64,000 bases of DNA from Rhodoferax sp. (GTDB lineage: Bacteria > Pseudomonadota > Gammaproteobacteria > Burkholderiales > Burkholderiaceae_C), in assembly GCF_013297935.1 (NCBI RefSeq), contig NZ_JAAFIX010000006.1, forward strand, positions 62,001-126,000, written 5' to 3'. Positions 27,929-37,928 of the stretch are shown piece by piece. The position numbers and the translations under genes are program-made. Each line of letters opens with the position of its first letter. The stretch's first letter is position 1. A model generated the notes under the pieces. The model was not told the origin of the DNA. It made no database searches and saw nothing but the letters and a program-made list of their open reading frames with translations.

Positions 27929-30790
27929 ATGAACAAATCAAAAATTCTGCACATTTGCTTGATCGGCATCTCGCCGCTAGTTTCGATCTTAGTTCAGGCT
28001 AAGGAACCGGCGCTAGGGCTTGTGCCACTTAACATCGAACAGCGCTATCAGGCAGCCAAAGCCGCTCCCACGGGAAATGACACACCTTTACCTATCGAAA
28101 TTCCAAAGCTTCCCATTGCAGCTTTAGCAGAGGTTAAATCCTCAGGCACTGAAGTACGAGCAGAACCGTCTAAATTAGAAGAAAAGGCAAATGAGTCCCT
28201 CGGCACGGTCTCTTTGGACGAGCGTATCCAACAGCAGGGCCTTCGTACCGAGTTGGTTCAATTTGGCTATGAATTGTTTAACAAGCCGGCCGTGACATTT
28301 TCCCCGGCTGAGACCTTGCCGGTTCCCGGCGACTACGTGGTGGCGCCCGGTGACACATTTGCAGTCCAGGTGTTTGGCGCCACTGATGTCCAGTACAAAC
28401 TGGTCGTTACGCGGGATGGACGAGTGCTGCTGCCGGAGGTGGGTGCCGTAAATGTTGCCGGATTGACCTTCGATGAATCCAAGTTGGCCATTCAGTCCCT
28501 AATTGGCAAGGTCCGCATTGGTGTGCAAACCGTAGTCACTTTGGTGGACCTGCAGGCGATTCAAGTTGTTGTAATGGGTGAAATACACAAACCTGGCACC
28601 TTTACTGTGCCTGGCATGACCAACCTATTTAATGCGTTGGTGAATACAGGCGGCATAAAAACAACGGGCTCTTTACGAAACGTAGAGTTGCGGCGTCAAA
28701 ACCAATTGGTTGCCAAATTAGATTTGTACGAGATGCTGTTGAGCGGTAAAAGCCGCAACAACCCATACTTGCGTCAAGGTGACGTGATCTTCGTGCCGCC
28801 CTTAGGTCCCACCGTCAGTGTTGCCGGAGAGGTGAATCGGCCGGCCATATACGAACTATTGCGTCCAATCTCCGTACAGTCAGCAATAGGCATGGCTGGG
28901 GGGCTTTTACCCACTGCGGATCCTTCCAAAACGCAGATCCGCCGCCTTCAAGGTGGCAAGACATATACCTTGATTCAAGCTGATCTGACAAAGCCAGGTA
29001 CCAGCCCGCTCATTAGCAACGGCGATCAAATCCGCGTCTTCCCTGCACTTAACCGCATGGACGACATTGTTTTACTCTCCGGAAATGTCATCACACCTGG
29101 TGCCTATCAATGGAAGCAGGGCATGCGTATTTCGGACCTTGTAAAAGACGTGCAGCTGTTACAGCAAAGAACTGATTTCAATGCCGCTTTGTTGGTGCGA
29201 GAGCGGCGCATTTCACGCCGCATCCATGTCCAATATGTAGCGCTTGGGCAGGCGCTGGAACAAAACGATTCAGCGGCCAACATTAAACTTCAGCCACGTG
29301 ATGAACTCATCATTTTTGATACGAATTCCGCACGTGACAAAGCGTTGGCCAATACCGTGCAGGCATTAAAGCAGCAGGCCTCTGTGGAAGAGCCAGCTGA
29401 AGTCATTGAACTCAAGGGGTACGTTAAACATCCTGGGGCCTATCCGCTGGAGCAGGGCAAACGGTTACTAGACTTAATACGCGCAGCCGGCGGCGTGCAG
29501 GATGGCACCGACATGAACTATGCCCTGTTGATACGCAAGACGGATCTCTCACAACGCATTGAGCCGATTGCCATCTCACTGGGAAAAGCACTTGCTAAGC
29601 CGCTTGGTGACCACAATCCCAGCTTGGTGGCAGGGGACAAGGTTTACCTATTCGATCCAAAGGTAGATAGGCCAAAATTGTTGGCCGAAGAGATTGAAAC
29701 CCTTGTGCGCCAAGCAGGCTACGGTGAGCCGGCACCTATTGTGCAGGTAACCGGAAAAGCGCGCCAAACTGGACAGTTTCCCTTGACGCCCGGCATGACG
29801 GTTAAGGACCTGATTGACGCAGCGGGCGGCTTGAAAGAAGATGCCTACGGTCAGACGGCTGTTCTTACTCGTGAGGACCAAATGGCTAACGAATACATGC
29901 GTGCACAGCATACCGAGGTCAATCTGTTAGGGAAAAACCAGGTACTGCCCGATGCTAGCATGCAGTTGAAGGCACGAGACCGCCTTGTCATTCGCGAAAA
30001 ACCTGAAGGAGATAACATTGCCAAGTGGGTGACAGTAAAAGGCGAAGTTCGGTTTCCGGGTAGGTACTCCATTTCTAAACGCGAGACACTTTGCGAATTT
30101 ATTAGGCGTGCTGGCGGGTTCACCCAAGATGCATACTTGTTCGGAACAGTGTTTAGCCGCGAATCAGTGAGAAAGCGCGAGCAGGAAAATATTGACAAGA
30201 TATTCCGCGAATTTGACACTCTGCTGGCAGAACTGCACACATCTCCTTCTTACGACAATGACAAGAAACTGACCACACAGAAAAGTGCCAACGATACCTT
30301 TCAGGTCATTCGCCAGCTGAAGGCGCCAACGGCCGTAGGACGCATGGTGATTGATATGGAGAAAGCCGGCCGCCAATGTACTGAGGTTGCCGACTTCGTG
30401 CTCGAAGATGGTGACCAGATTGAGGTGCCCAAGCTACAGGAAGAGGTCACGGTAGTCGGACAGGTCTACCATCCAATGTCCCACAAGTACAAAAAAGAGC
30501 GCGGAGCACTAGATTATGTCAATCTCAGCGGAGGTCCAAAAGAGTTGGCACAGCGTGAGCATGCCTTTGTGATTCAAGCCAATGGTGAAGTGGTCTCCCT
30601 ACGCAGCAGCATGAGCACTTGGACATGGTTAAGCCGACCTGAGAACATCAGTGTGACACCAGGGTCCACCATCGTGGTACCACTGACAGTCGACCGCATC
30701 AATGGGCGCGAGTACACACAAAGTCTGATAGATACATTATTCAAAGCAGCGGTGGGGACTATTGGCATCAAGTCCTTACTTGGCCTGTGA
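27929..30790 (+). CDS. large SLBB-repeat polysaccharide export protein
   Basis: A 953-residue export protein of the outer-membrane polysaccharide export family, much larger than Wza (about 380 residues). A signal peptide (about 1-24, ending VQA) precedes a low-complexity stretch, the Poly_export domain (about 130-215, DYVVAPGDTFAVQVFGATD) and a series of SLBB domains recognisable by repeated GxV..PG.Y/F motifs: GEIHKPGTFTV, GEVNRPAIYEL, GNVITPGAYQW, GYVKHPGAYPL, GKARQTGQFPL, GEVRFPGRYSI and GQVYHPMSHKY. The signal-peptide cleavage region has no lipobox Cys. It probably spans the periplasm with the chain-length protein encoded next. Confidence 0.92.
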   Translation: MNKSKILHICLIGISPLVSILVQAKEPALGLVPLNIEQRYQAAKAAPTGNDTPLPIEIPKLPIAALAEVKSSGTEVRAEPSKLEEKANESLGTVSLDERIQQQGLRTELVQFGYELFNKPAVTFSPAETLPVPGDYVVAPGDTFAVQVFGATDVQYKLVVTRDGRVLLPEVGAVNVAGLTFDESKLAIQSLIGKVRIGVQTVVTLVDLQAIQVVVMGEIHKPGTFTVPGMTNLFNALVNTGGIKTTGSLRNVELRRQNQLVAKLDLYEMLLSGKSRNNPYLRQGDVIFVPPLGPTVSVAGEVNRPAIYELLRPISVQSAIGMAGGLLPTADPSKTQIRRLQGGKTYTLIQADLTKPGTSPLISNGDQIRVFPALNRMDDIVLLSGNVITPGAYQWKQGMRISDLVKDVQLLQQRTDFNAALLVRERRISRRIHVQYVALGQALEQNDSAANIKLQPRDELIIFDTNSARDKALANTVQALKQQASVEEPAEVIELKGYVKHPGAYPLEQGKRLLDLIRAAGGVQDGTDMNYALLIRKTDLSQRIEPIAISLGKALAKPLGDHNPSLVAGDKVYLFDPKVDRPKLLAEEIETLVRQAGYGEPAPIVQVTGKARQTGQFPLTPGMTVKDLIDAAGGLKEDAYGQTAVLTREDQMANEYMRAQHTEVNLLGKNQVLPDASMQLKARDRLVIREKPEGDNIAKWVTVKGEVRFPGRYSISKRETLCEFIRRAGGFTQDAYLFGTVFSRESVRKREQENIDKIFREFDTLLAELHTSPSYDNDKKLTTQKSANDTFQVIRQLKAPTAVGRMVIDMEKAGRQCTEVADFVLEDGDQIEVPKLQEEVTVVGQVYHPMSHKYKKERGALDYVNLSGGPKELAQREHAFVIQANGEVVSLRSSMSTWTWLSRPENISVTPGSTIVVPLTVDRINGREYTQSLIDTLFKAAVGTIGIKSLLGL

Positions 30791-30913
30791 AGCCACTATT
30801 GGTCCCCGCATCAGGTGAAGCTTATGGCTGCGCGCTGGAACCTCGGATCTGAAATTACCCATGCGGATGATGTCACTGCCGTAATGGATTTTTGAGACGG
30901 AATTAATGCCAAA

Positions 30914-31873
30914 ATGACCTACTCGAAAAGCAACATCGATGGCGAAGTAGACCTTTTTGAATATGTTGCCTTGCTTCTTCGCTATCGCTACCGCATGGTT
31001 ATCGCCGCAGTATTGGCCGCCATAATTGTTTATGGGTTTACCTTTCTGATGCCAGTCAAATACTCGGCTTATGCATTGGTCGCGTATAACAATTACGACA
31101 AACCCGGTGGCGTTGCATTAAAAGAGTACCGAGGCGGCGACACAGTGAGCTTGCTTGAGCGCGACATAATTATCGACTCTTCATCGGAGAACGAAAAGGA
31201 ACGTTTGTTGGCTAGGTTTCGTTCGTATGCATTTGCAACCTATTTCATTGAGAAGAATGGTGATCTCTTGAAATTAATCTATCCCAAGGGCTGGGATGCA
31301 GAAAAAAATAAGTGGAAAGACGGCTTTGAAGTGGACACCAGAAAGGCGGTGGACATTTTCAACAAGGAGCTGGCTTGGGTCAGTGCTGATGAAAAAACGG
31401 GCTTGCTTACTGTGGGATTCAATGCCAGCGATCCTATCATCGCCGCGAATATGGCCAATACTGTAGTGGAAGATTTCAAAAAATATCAGAGAAATTTGGT
31501 GTTGAAACAACTCGACAGCCGGCGCAAATACCTTGAGTCCAGACTGACAATTACCTCAAACCTCGAATTTCAACGATCCATATACAGAATGTTGGAAGCC
31601 CAAATGTCGGCCGAGACATTGATCAATGTTCGTGACAACTATCCATTTGAAGTCATTCAACCTGCCATCACACCGCTGACCAAGAGTTCGCCGCAGCGGA
31701 TGATGTTTGCCTTCCTTACTTTGATTGCTGTCCTATTCCTCGGAGTCGCTTATGTAATCGGCAGGGAATTGATCACAAAAATGTCTAGTCAATTGAAGAC
31801 GTACAACGTTGAAAAAAAGATTGAGTCAAAGATGGGCTCGGATAACGATGAAAGCGGTGGCTGGGCGGAATAA
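30914..31873 (+). CDS. Wzz/KpsE-like chain-length determinant (no kinase domain)
   Basis: A 319-residue inner-membrane co-polymerase controlling polysaccharide chain length. Two membrane helices (about 30-52 and 261-282) flank a mostly helical periplasmic domain containing NTVVEDFKKYQRN and LDSRRKYLESRL. The PxxP-like segment before TM2 is PAITPLTKSSPQR. No Walker motifs follow TM2, so a tyrosine-kinase domain is absent; the C-tail is short and charged. No separate BY-kinase or Wzb phosphatase gene occurs in the window. The 122-nt gap after the SLBB gene shows no gene. Confidence 0.85.
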   Translation: MTYSKSNIDGEVDLFEYVALLLRYRYRMVIAAVLAAIIVYGFTFLMPVKYSAYALVAYNNYDKPGGVALKEYRGGDTVSLLERDIIIDSSSENEKERLLARFRSYAFATYFIEKNGDLLKLIYPKGWDAEKNKWKDGFEVDTRKAVDIFNKELAWVSADEKTGLLTVGFNASDPIIAANMANTVVEDFKKYQRNLVLKQLDSRRKYLESRLTITSNLEFQRSIYRMLEAQMSAETLINVRDNYPFEVIQPAITPLTKSSPQRMMFAFLTLIAVLFLGVAYVIGRELITKMSSQLKTYNVEKKIESKMGSDNDESGGWAE

Positions 31874-31881
31874 TTTTTTGT

Positions 31882-33186
31882 ATGTTTAAAATGAATATAA
31901 ATAATATTTATCAAACGGCACGCAAGAAAATTTCCAATATAAATACGCTGGGAGCGTTAGTCAGCCGTTTCTTGGGGATGGGGTTGCAGTTCCTCTCGGT
32001 GTTAGTAATGGCGAGAGCGCTGGGAGCTGCAGATATAGGACTGTTCTCTTTGTATTCTTCGTTTTTGGTCTTAATTTCTGCCATGATCGGATTCGGGTCG
32101 CCGGTAAATTCATTTACCCTGGTGTCGCGGCTGCACATCAATGAAGATTGGAATGGGATCTGGCATTACTTTTGCGATATCGTGAAGGTAATGCTGGTGG
32201 TGACGTTGGTTTTATTCGCGGCGTACTTTGTAATCACCCTGGTGAGTAATGGGTGGGGTGTCGATTATTTGACTGTACTGCCATACAGCCTGGTAGGCGC
32301 AGTCATTTTCGTATTTTTGAGAAACGCATTCGAATTCATGCAAGCGATGTCTAAAACTACAGTTGCAATGACGCTCGAAAACGTGCTCGCCCCCCTGGTT
32401 ATGATTGCCTTCATTGTAGTGACAGGCCTGCTGGGAGTAGATATAGAAGCGCAATGGGTAATGCTCGTCAATATATCCATTTTTGCAGCACTGGCTGTCG
32501 CAATGTTCAAGTTGACAGTCCGCAAACCGGCTCACAAGCAGGTCTCATCGCCAGAAATTTCACTGAAATTATTCAATAAGTCCACATTTGCACTGTGGAT
32601 GAGTTCTATTTTAGATATGGCATTTGTGAACGTGCCGACGATCCTTGCTGCCCAAGTTGCGTCAATGGCTGATGTTGGCCGTTTTTCCATTGCATTCAGG
32701 TTCATAGCAATGATTGCCAGCTTATTAATGGTGGTTCGAGGAACCCTAGGCCGTGATTTAATCAAGCACTATCATGCAAAGGACTACGACGGTTGCCAGC
32801 AGGTCATGCGCTCAATGCAGAAATTTGGCTTGGTTATTTATGCACCCATCATGCTGGTCTTTGCGGTTGGTGGTGAATATCTCTTCAATCTCTTTGGCAA
32901 GTCATTTGATGGCGCATATGTTTACCTATTGATTTTAGGAGTTGGTCAGCTGGTATATGCAGCATTCGGGTTTTCCGGTTTCGTACTGATTGCTATGGAC
33001 GAGGGTAAGTTTGAAGCTTTTTTCAGTATGTTGTGTATGCTTCTATTGGTGTGCATCGCATGGTCACTGCATCATTACTCAGCAAAGGGGGTTGCCATAG
33101 CCTTTAGCGTGAGTATCTGTGTGCGCTCATTTATTCCGTATTTATATGCCAGACGTAAGTTGGCGTTATTGAAAAAAGGAACTTGA
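31882..33186 (+). CDS. Wzx-type polysaccharide flippase (MOP superfamily)
   Basis: A 434-residue polytopic membrane protein with about 12 hydrophobic segments. The N-terminal LGALVSRFLGMGLQFLSVLVMARALGAADIGLFSL is typical of the oligosaccharide flippase family that moves lipid-linked repeat units across the inner membrane. AT-rich codon use matches neighbouring EPS genes. The next gene starts 1 nt after its stop, so the genes are co-transcribed. Specificity cannot be inferred. Confidence 0.88.
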   Translation: MFKMNINNIYQTARKKISNINTLGALVSRFLGMGLQFLSVLVMARALGAADIGLFSLYSSFLVLISAMIGFGSPVNSFTLVSRLHINEDWNGIWHYFCDIVKVMLVVTLVLFAAYFVITLVSNGWGVDYLTVLPYSLVGAVIFVFLRNAFEFMQAMSKTTVAMTLENVLAPLVMIAFIVVTGLLGVDIEAQWVMLVNISIFAALAVAMFKLTVRKPAHKQVSSPEISLKLFNKSTFALWMSSILDMAFVNVPTILAAQVASMADVGRFSIAFRFIAMIASLLMVVRGTLGRDLIKHYHAKDYDGCQQVMRSMQKFGLVIYAPIMLVFAVGGEYLFNLFGKSFDGAYVYLLILGVGQLVYAAFGFSGFVLIAMDEGKFEAFFSMLCMLLLVCIAWSLHHYSAKGVAIAFSVSICVRSFIPYLYARRKLALLKKGT

Positions 33187-33187
33187 T

Positions 33188-34309
33188 ATGCGCCACGGTT
33201 TTATCTTTCCTGGTGAGGTAGTTGGCGGACATGAAATGATGGCCGCCAAGATTCTTCGCGCTTTGAAGCAGTGGGAAAAACAAATTGTCATTATTTCTTC
33301 GCGCACTATGCACGCAAAATTGGTGCAATTTATCGGAGAAGATTTTGAGTGGGTAGAAGCCCAATTCACAACCTTTCGTTTTGAGTCAATTCTGGGCTAT
33401 TTTAACCCGGCCTATTTTAAAAATAAAGTTGAAGCCAGACGGGTCGTTAACGGGCTCCAAACTGCCACCGTCGTATTAGGCGGGGTAAATGCAAACCACA
33501 GCGCCGTCTTGGCCGTAGGCAGTGCATGTGCCGCAACGGGTGTGGACTCACGCATTTATATTCCCATGTTTCACTTTCCCCATGAGATGGAGGTAAAGCC
33601 ACTCACTGGCTTATCAAACCGGCTGTCCGCAATACGCGTGTTCAGGAGGATCGACACCGTTTTAACTATCGATGAATTTTGGGCGCAGCGGGTCAGCCAG
33701 TTTGCCAAGCGAACGAATCTGAAGGTGCAAGTGATTCATAATTTTTTGGCGAACAAAGCACCACTGGCACCAACGCATAGCGGGGGGTCTGACGAGAAGC
33801 GACTCTGCGTGGTAGGGCGGATGGACAAAGAACAAAAGGGCATGGATTATCTGTTGCGGATTCTTCAGGAAATGAGCGCTTCACCAGGCTTGCCCAAACA
33901 CACTTGGGTTTTCATAGGTGACGGACCGCACCTGCCTGCCATCAAGTGCTTTGCTGAGCAATGCCAAAACCCCAATATGGTGTTTGAGATCCTTGGCTGG
34001 CGCGACGACAGCCAGGCCCTGATAAAAACATGTGATGCATTAGTGCTTACTTCCCGATGGGAGGGCATACCCACCGTGGTGGCTGAAGCACTCATGCTCA
34101 AGCTGCAGGTCTTTGCCTTTGATATTGCGGCTATTGATCGCTTGGTAACGCGCGATGAACGGGTGCCTTGTTTTGATACGTCGGCCTACGCCCGCAAAAT
34201 AAAGGAGTATCTGCAGAGGAGTAATACCCAAGAGTTTGCACCAAGACCTTATTTAGAAATGATGTGCGAAGAAGCGCGATTCCAAAAAGAAGCCTGCGAT
34301 GTGTACTGA
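33188..34309 (+). CDS. GT4-type glycosyltransferase
   Basis: A 373-residue GT-B glycosyltransferase. The N-terminal acceptor domain begins GFIFPGEVVGGHEMMAAKIL; the C-terminal donor domain has RLCVVGRMDKEQKGMDYLL, WVFIGDGPHLPAI, and the GT4 EX7E-type region SRWEGIPTVVAEAL (Glu residues at the expected spacing). It presumably adds one sugar to the EPS repeat unit; donor unknown. It ends 27 nt from the convergent Wzy-like gene. Confidence 0.88.
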   Translation: MRHGFIFPGEVVGGHEMMAAKILRALKQWEKQIVIISSRTMHAKLVQFIGEDFEWVEAQFTTFRFESILGYFNPAYFKNKVEARRVVNGLQTATVVLGGVNANHSAVLAVGSACAATGVDSRIYIPMFHFPHEMEVKPLTGLSNRLSAIRVFRRIDTVLTIDEFWAQRVSQFAKRTNLKVQVIHNFLANKAPLAPTHSGGSDEKRLCVVGRMDKEQKGMDYLLRILQEMSASPGLPKHTWVFIGDGPHLPAIKCFAEQCQNPNMVFEILGWRDDSQALIKTCDALVLTSRWEGIPTVVAEALMLKLQVFAFDIAAIDRLVTRDERVPCFDTSAYARKIKEYLQRSNTQEFAPRPYLEMMCEEARFQKEACDVY

Positions 34310-34315
34310 ACGCAT

Positions 34316-34331
34316 GCAGTAACCGTACTGC
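34316..34331. terminator. short hairpin between convergent EPS genes
   Basis: A perfect 6-bp stem (GCAGTA, loop ACCG, TACTGC) lies in the 27-nt gap between the convergent glycosyltransferase and Wzy-like genes. No U-run follows on either strand, so it is at best a weak bidirectional terminator. Confidence 0.25.
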
Positions 34332-34336
34332 GGCCG

Positions 34337-35650
34337 TCACTGGTGGCTGTTGGCAGCTATAGACTTTTGGCTGTTGAGGTGGCGCTTATGGATCGCGTTC
34401 AACGAAATGACGAGGCTCGCAAACATGACTCCATCCGGATTGATGAAATCCAGATTCAGGATCATGTTCAGCACGGCATTGATCATGGTGCAAAGAAGCG
34501 CGATTTGCAGCGAACTGTTCCGTAAGTTCAAAGCCGTATATCTCCAATGCAAACTAATTTGATTGGAAATCAGCTTAAATGCGAAGATCAGGTAAAGCGA
34601 CGCTCCTACCAAGCCATATCGATAAGCAACACCTACAATACCAATATCATCGGCGAAAAAATACTTCCAAATCAGTTTGGAGTCGGTAATTGTCGCTGCA
34701 CTTGCCATTCCCATGCCTAGTAGCGGATATTTCTCAATGATTCCTAAAGCTTTTTTGTAAGAGTCATAGCGAACGTCTTTGCCAGCAGCATTTTCAATGG
34801 CCAGGTGGTCAAAGAAACTAACGATTCCGTAGGCTTGGCCCAGGATAATGATGGGCAGCAGCATCATGAATAATGGGGCCCGCCTCTTGTTTTTCAGCAA
34901 GAAGAAAAAAGCCACAGCACTGATCACAATCCCAGCATTCAAGGAGCGGCTGGTATAGAGATTCAATGACAGTACAACAAATGCAGAAAACATGAGCCAC
35001 GTACCCCGGTTTTCTTTGTCTGTGCCCAGTTTATGCAAGAACAGCGTGGCGCTTATAACCATGACCTTGAATGGAATTTTCAGCCGGTAGCCTCGGTAAT
35101 CAAATGTCACAAGGCCGGCTTTCCAAGGGTCATCAGAAACGAAATAAATGGGCAAAGGCAGTGTGAAATAAGAGAACAAATAGACGATGACACTCCACTT
35201 GAAAACCGAAATGATAGTGTTTTCAATTTCGGAAATGGAAGTACCACTAACGTAGAGAAAAACAATACAGGGACTGAGGAGATAGTTCAGGATTGCCCGG
35301 TTCGCCAATACGCTGGGCAGCATTGCCACGTTGTTGTGATTGGAAAACAAATAGGCAGGAATCGTAGTTACAAGCGCTATGCCAAAAATTGGCCCGAAAA
35401 ACCAAAAGCTCCAACTGATCGAGCTATTTTTGACCTGCGCTGCAAAATAAGCCGCGTAAAAAAAAAGCAATACGGTTACGCCCAAGCTCAACTCTTGCAT
35501 TCGGTTGTATAAAAAATACTTACCCGATTGAAATCCGCCAAACAAGGCGATCCACAGCATCACCTTTAGTATGGCTCTGTGACTTATTAGCGCCGAACCG
35601 CCCTGCAACTTGTCAGCACTAGGTGGCGTCTGTTCCAAGCCGGCAATCAT
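34337..35650 (-). CDS. Wzy-like O-antigen/EPS polymerase or ligase
   Basis: A 437-residue protein with about ten membrane segments and a larger loop in the second half (VSFFDHLAIENAAGKDVRYDSYKKALGIIEKYPLL), the arrangement of Wzy polymerases and WaaL-type ligases; GMGMASAA just after this loop is a common element there. With Wzx, Wzz-like and SLBB genes nearby, a polymerase role is the most economical reading. It is the last gene of a minus-strand run of four (38903 to 34337). Confidence 0.82.
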   Translation of the reverse strand: MIAGLEQTPPSADKLQGGSALISHRAILKVMLWIALFGGFQSGKYFLYNRMQELSLGVTVLLFFYAAYFAAQVKNSSISWSFWFFGPIFGIALVTTIPAYLFSNHNNVAMLPSVLANRAILNYLLSPCIVFLYVSGTSISEIENTIISVFKWSVIVYLFSYFTLPLPIYFVSDDPWKAGLVTFDYRGYRLKIPFKVMVISATLFLHKLGTDKENRGTWLMFSAFVVLSLNLYTSRSLNAGIVISAVAFFFLLKNKRRAPLFMMLLPIIILGQAYGIVSFFDHLAIENAAGKDVRYDSYKKALGIIEKYPLLGMGMASAATITDSKLIWKYFFADDIGIVGVAYRYGLVGASLYLIFAFKLISNQISLHWRYTALNLRNSSLQIALLCTMINAVLNMILNLDFINPDGVMFASLVISLNAIHKRHLNSQKSIAANSHQ

Positions 35651-35662
35651 ACCTTCATCCTT

Positions 35663-36739
35663 TTAAATCTTACCCAGCCCGCAGCGTAATAAGTGGAGTT
35701 TTTGTTTGAACCAAACCTTCACGTACGATTTTGCTAATGCGGCCAAATAAGCAAGTGCATAGCCCAAGATGAAAATTGCACATATCTTCAAGAACCCGTC
35801 TGTCAACTCGGTGGTAATGAAGACGGCAGTTAACAGCGTTAACTGGTGAATGACGTAGATTTCCATTAATTTGTTATGCAAGGCGGTCGTTAAGGCCAGC
35901 TTGATATTGACATACCGATAAAACAAGCCGTTAAGCCCGAAAATAACTGTCCAGGCAACAAAAGTCTTGGTGATAGGCAGTGGCAGTGGAGAAAATTCAA
36001 AATGAATGGACATCGCGATGAGTGCCAGTACTGACAGCGGCCAGGCGAGTGCCGCATTTCGCGTCAAGAAATCGCGTCGCTGCATAACAATGATGCCGAC
36101 CGTGTAATAACAAGCAAAAGATACCAGTGACGCTATATCGCTGAAAAAGTTACGCTTCACCGGAAAATAAGGGCGCAGAAAGGTTTCATTGACAAATGAG
36201 ATGATGATTAGAAATACAAATACATATGCCACGTATTTTGGCTTTATCACCAAGCCGAACTTCTTTGTGAGGTCATTTACGAGTTGGTGGACGGTTACAA
36301 AGAAAAGGATATAACCGAGATACCACAGGTGGTACCACGAAAGTTGCCCTTTGAGGATATTACCGAAATAGGTGGTGAAATACGTCCATAACACAGCATC
36401 CGGGTTGGTGTAGCGTTGGTGCAGGTAGTTGGCAGTAGCCACCAGAATGGGTGTGCCAATAATCAGCATCGGCAGCAGTTTTTTCGCAGTTCGAGTGGAA
36501 ATGTTTTGGCGCTTGATGCTTATGCTAAAAGCTGCGCCGGAAATGAAAAACAGCAGCGGCAAGCGCCAGCTGCTGATAACTTCTGCGCCCAGCTGTGCGC
36601 CAGGCAGGGGTGTGAGGTGGATTCCCCAGCCCTCCGGCGCGAATAGCTTTAGCGTATGAAATAGCAACATCATGCTGAACGCCATGGCGCGCATGTTGTC
36701 GAGGTAATGGAGGCGACCTCCTGCGTATATTGCAGTCAC
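35663..36739 (-). CDS. acyltransferase 3 family membrane protein
   Basis: A 358-residue polytopic protein of the acyltransferase-3 family, which O-acylates surface sugars. The N-terminal signature R-x10-H is visible in LDNMRAMAFSMMLLFHTLKLF, followed by about ten hydrophobic segments (SWRLPLLFFISGAAF, WYHLWYLGYILFF). It overlaps the glycosyltransferase upstream on the same strand by 4 nt (ATGA) and is 12 nt from the Wzy-like gene. It likely acetylates the EPS repeat. Confidence 0.88.
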   Translation of the reverse strand: MTAIYAGGRLHYLDNMRAMAFSMMLLFHTLKLFAPEGWGIHLTPLPGAQLGAEVISSWRLPLLFFISGAAFSISIKRQNISTRTAKKLLPMLIIGTPILVATANYLHQRYTNPDAVLWTYFTTYFGNILKGQLSWYHLWYLGYILFFVTVHQLVNDLTKKFGLVIKPKYVAYVFVFLIIISFVNETFLRPYFPVKRNFFSDIASLVSFACYYTVGIIVMQRRDFLTRNAALAWPLSVLALIAMSIHFEFSPLPLPITKTFVAWTVIFGLNGLFYRYVNIKLALTTALHNKLMEIYVIHQLTLLTAVFITTELTDGFLKICAIFILGYALAYLAALAKSYVKVWFKQKLHLLRCGLGKI

Positions 36740-37926
36740 GAGAGTTCTTTTCTCATCGAACCCAAGACCTTTTCCCAGGTGTATTTCTCGCGCACTTTTT
36801 TGCGCGAACCTTGCTCCAGTACTTGCCAGGCTTCGCGATCAGTCAACAAGGTGTCAATGGCCTGTGCCATTTCTACTGGCGTGTCGGTGATAGCCAGTTC
36901 TTGCATATGCCGGGCATCAATGCCTTCTGCGCCGATGCTGGTGGTGACGATAGGCAGGCCGCGACACATGGAATTGAGTACTTTGACCTTAATGCCTGAT
37001 CCAAAGCGCAGAGGTGCCAAAGAAACCCGCGCTTCATTGAACATGGGCTCCAAATCTTTCACAAAGCCACTAAAGACCACTTGGGGCAGGTGCCGGGCGT
37101 TGTCCAACAAACGCTGATCAGGTTTGCTGCCCACTATTTTGACAACTACCTCTGGATGCTTGGCCAGCACCAGCGGCAGCACCTCATCAAAGAACCACAG
37201 CAGGCCATCTACATTGGCTTCCCAATTCAGAGTGCCCACATACAACAATACAGGAAGTGAATCCTCAAAGCGCAGTGAGGGCAGTGTCAATTGGCTGTCA
37301 TCACCCAAATGGTATGTCTCGCGAAACTTGGTCCGATCCACCCCAATGCCAACCAGCGTGTCAATATCGTTCGGCGACGCAAATACCTTATCCGCTCGTT
37401 CGCAAATTTTCTTTTCACTGGATTTGACCCGCTTGCCCTCAGCCCAAGTGACGAGTCGGTAAGGCCAGGAAGCATCCGAGCTTGCGTAGCGCTCCCACAT
37501 CAAAAAGGTTGCGTTATGGGCGTGGAAAAAGATCTTGCCTTGGAAGTCATCAGGGACATACTGGGCGGACTCATAGTGGTCAACCAAAATCATGTCGTAT
37601 TGATTAGCTACTGCCGCAACTTCGGACTTGAGTTTGCTTGATCGGTCGCGATACACATTCAACGGCATGCCTAATGCATAGCTGATAAGGAGGTTCTTGG
37701 CGGATCGCGGAATCTCCACCGTATCGTGCAAGAAGTGCCGAAGCTCGACTTGCTTTTTCATCTCGTCTTGGTTATCTGTACCGTAACGAATAGGACAAGC
37801 CAGTCCTACATCAAATGTACTGGCCAAGTACTTCAGCATATTCCAGCTCTTCATTCGACCGCCACTGGTAGGTGGGTACGGTAACTCAATGGTGAGCATT
37901 AGCAACCGTGGGCGCATATTCTGCAT
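36736..37926 (-). CDS. GT4-type glycosyltransferase
   Basis: A 396-residue GT-B enzyme. The N-terminal PPTSGGRMKSWNMLKYL glycine-rich loop and the C-terminal donor-site elements LLYVGTLNWEANVDGLLWF, VVKIVGSKPD, VSLAPLRFGSGIKVKVLNSMCRGLPIV are typical of the GT4 group often seen in exosortase/EPS clusters. Position between the DUF6492-like gene (2 nt away) and the acyltransferase (overlap) indicates one operon. Confidence 0.9.
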   Translation of the reverse strand: MQNMRPRLLMLTIELPYPPTSGGRMKSWNMLKYLASTFDVGLACPIRYGTDNQDEMKKQVELRHFLHDTVEIPRSAKNLLISYALGMPLNVYRDRSSKLKSEVAAVANQYDMILVDHYESAQYVPDDFQGKIFFHAHNATFLMWERYASSDASWPYRLVTWAEGKRVKSSEKKICERADKVFASPNDIDTLVGIGVDRTKFRETYHLGDDSQLTLPSLRFEDSLPVLLYVGTLNWEANVDGLLWFFDEVLPLVLAKHPEVVVKIVGSKPDQRLLDNARHLPQVVFSGFVKDLEPMFNEARVSLAPLRFGSGIKVKVLNSMCRGLPIVTTSIGAEGIDARHMQELAITDTPVEMAQAIDTLLTDREAWQVLEQGSRKKVREKYTWEKVLGSMRKELS

Positions 37927-37928
37927 GG

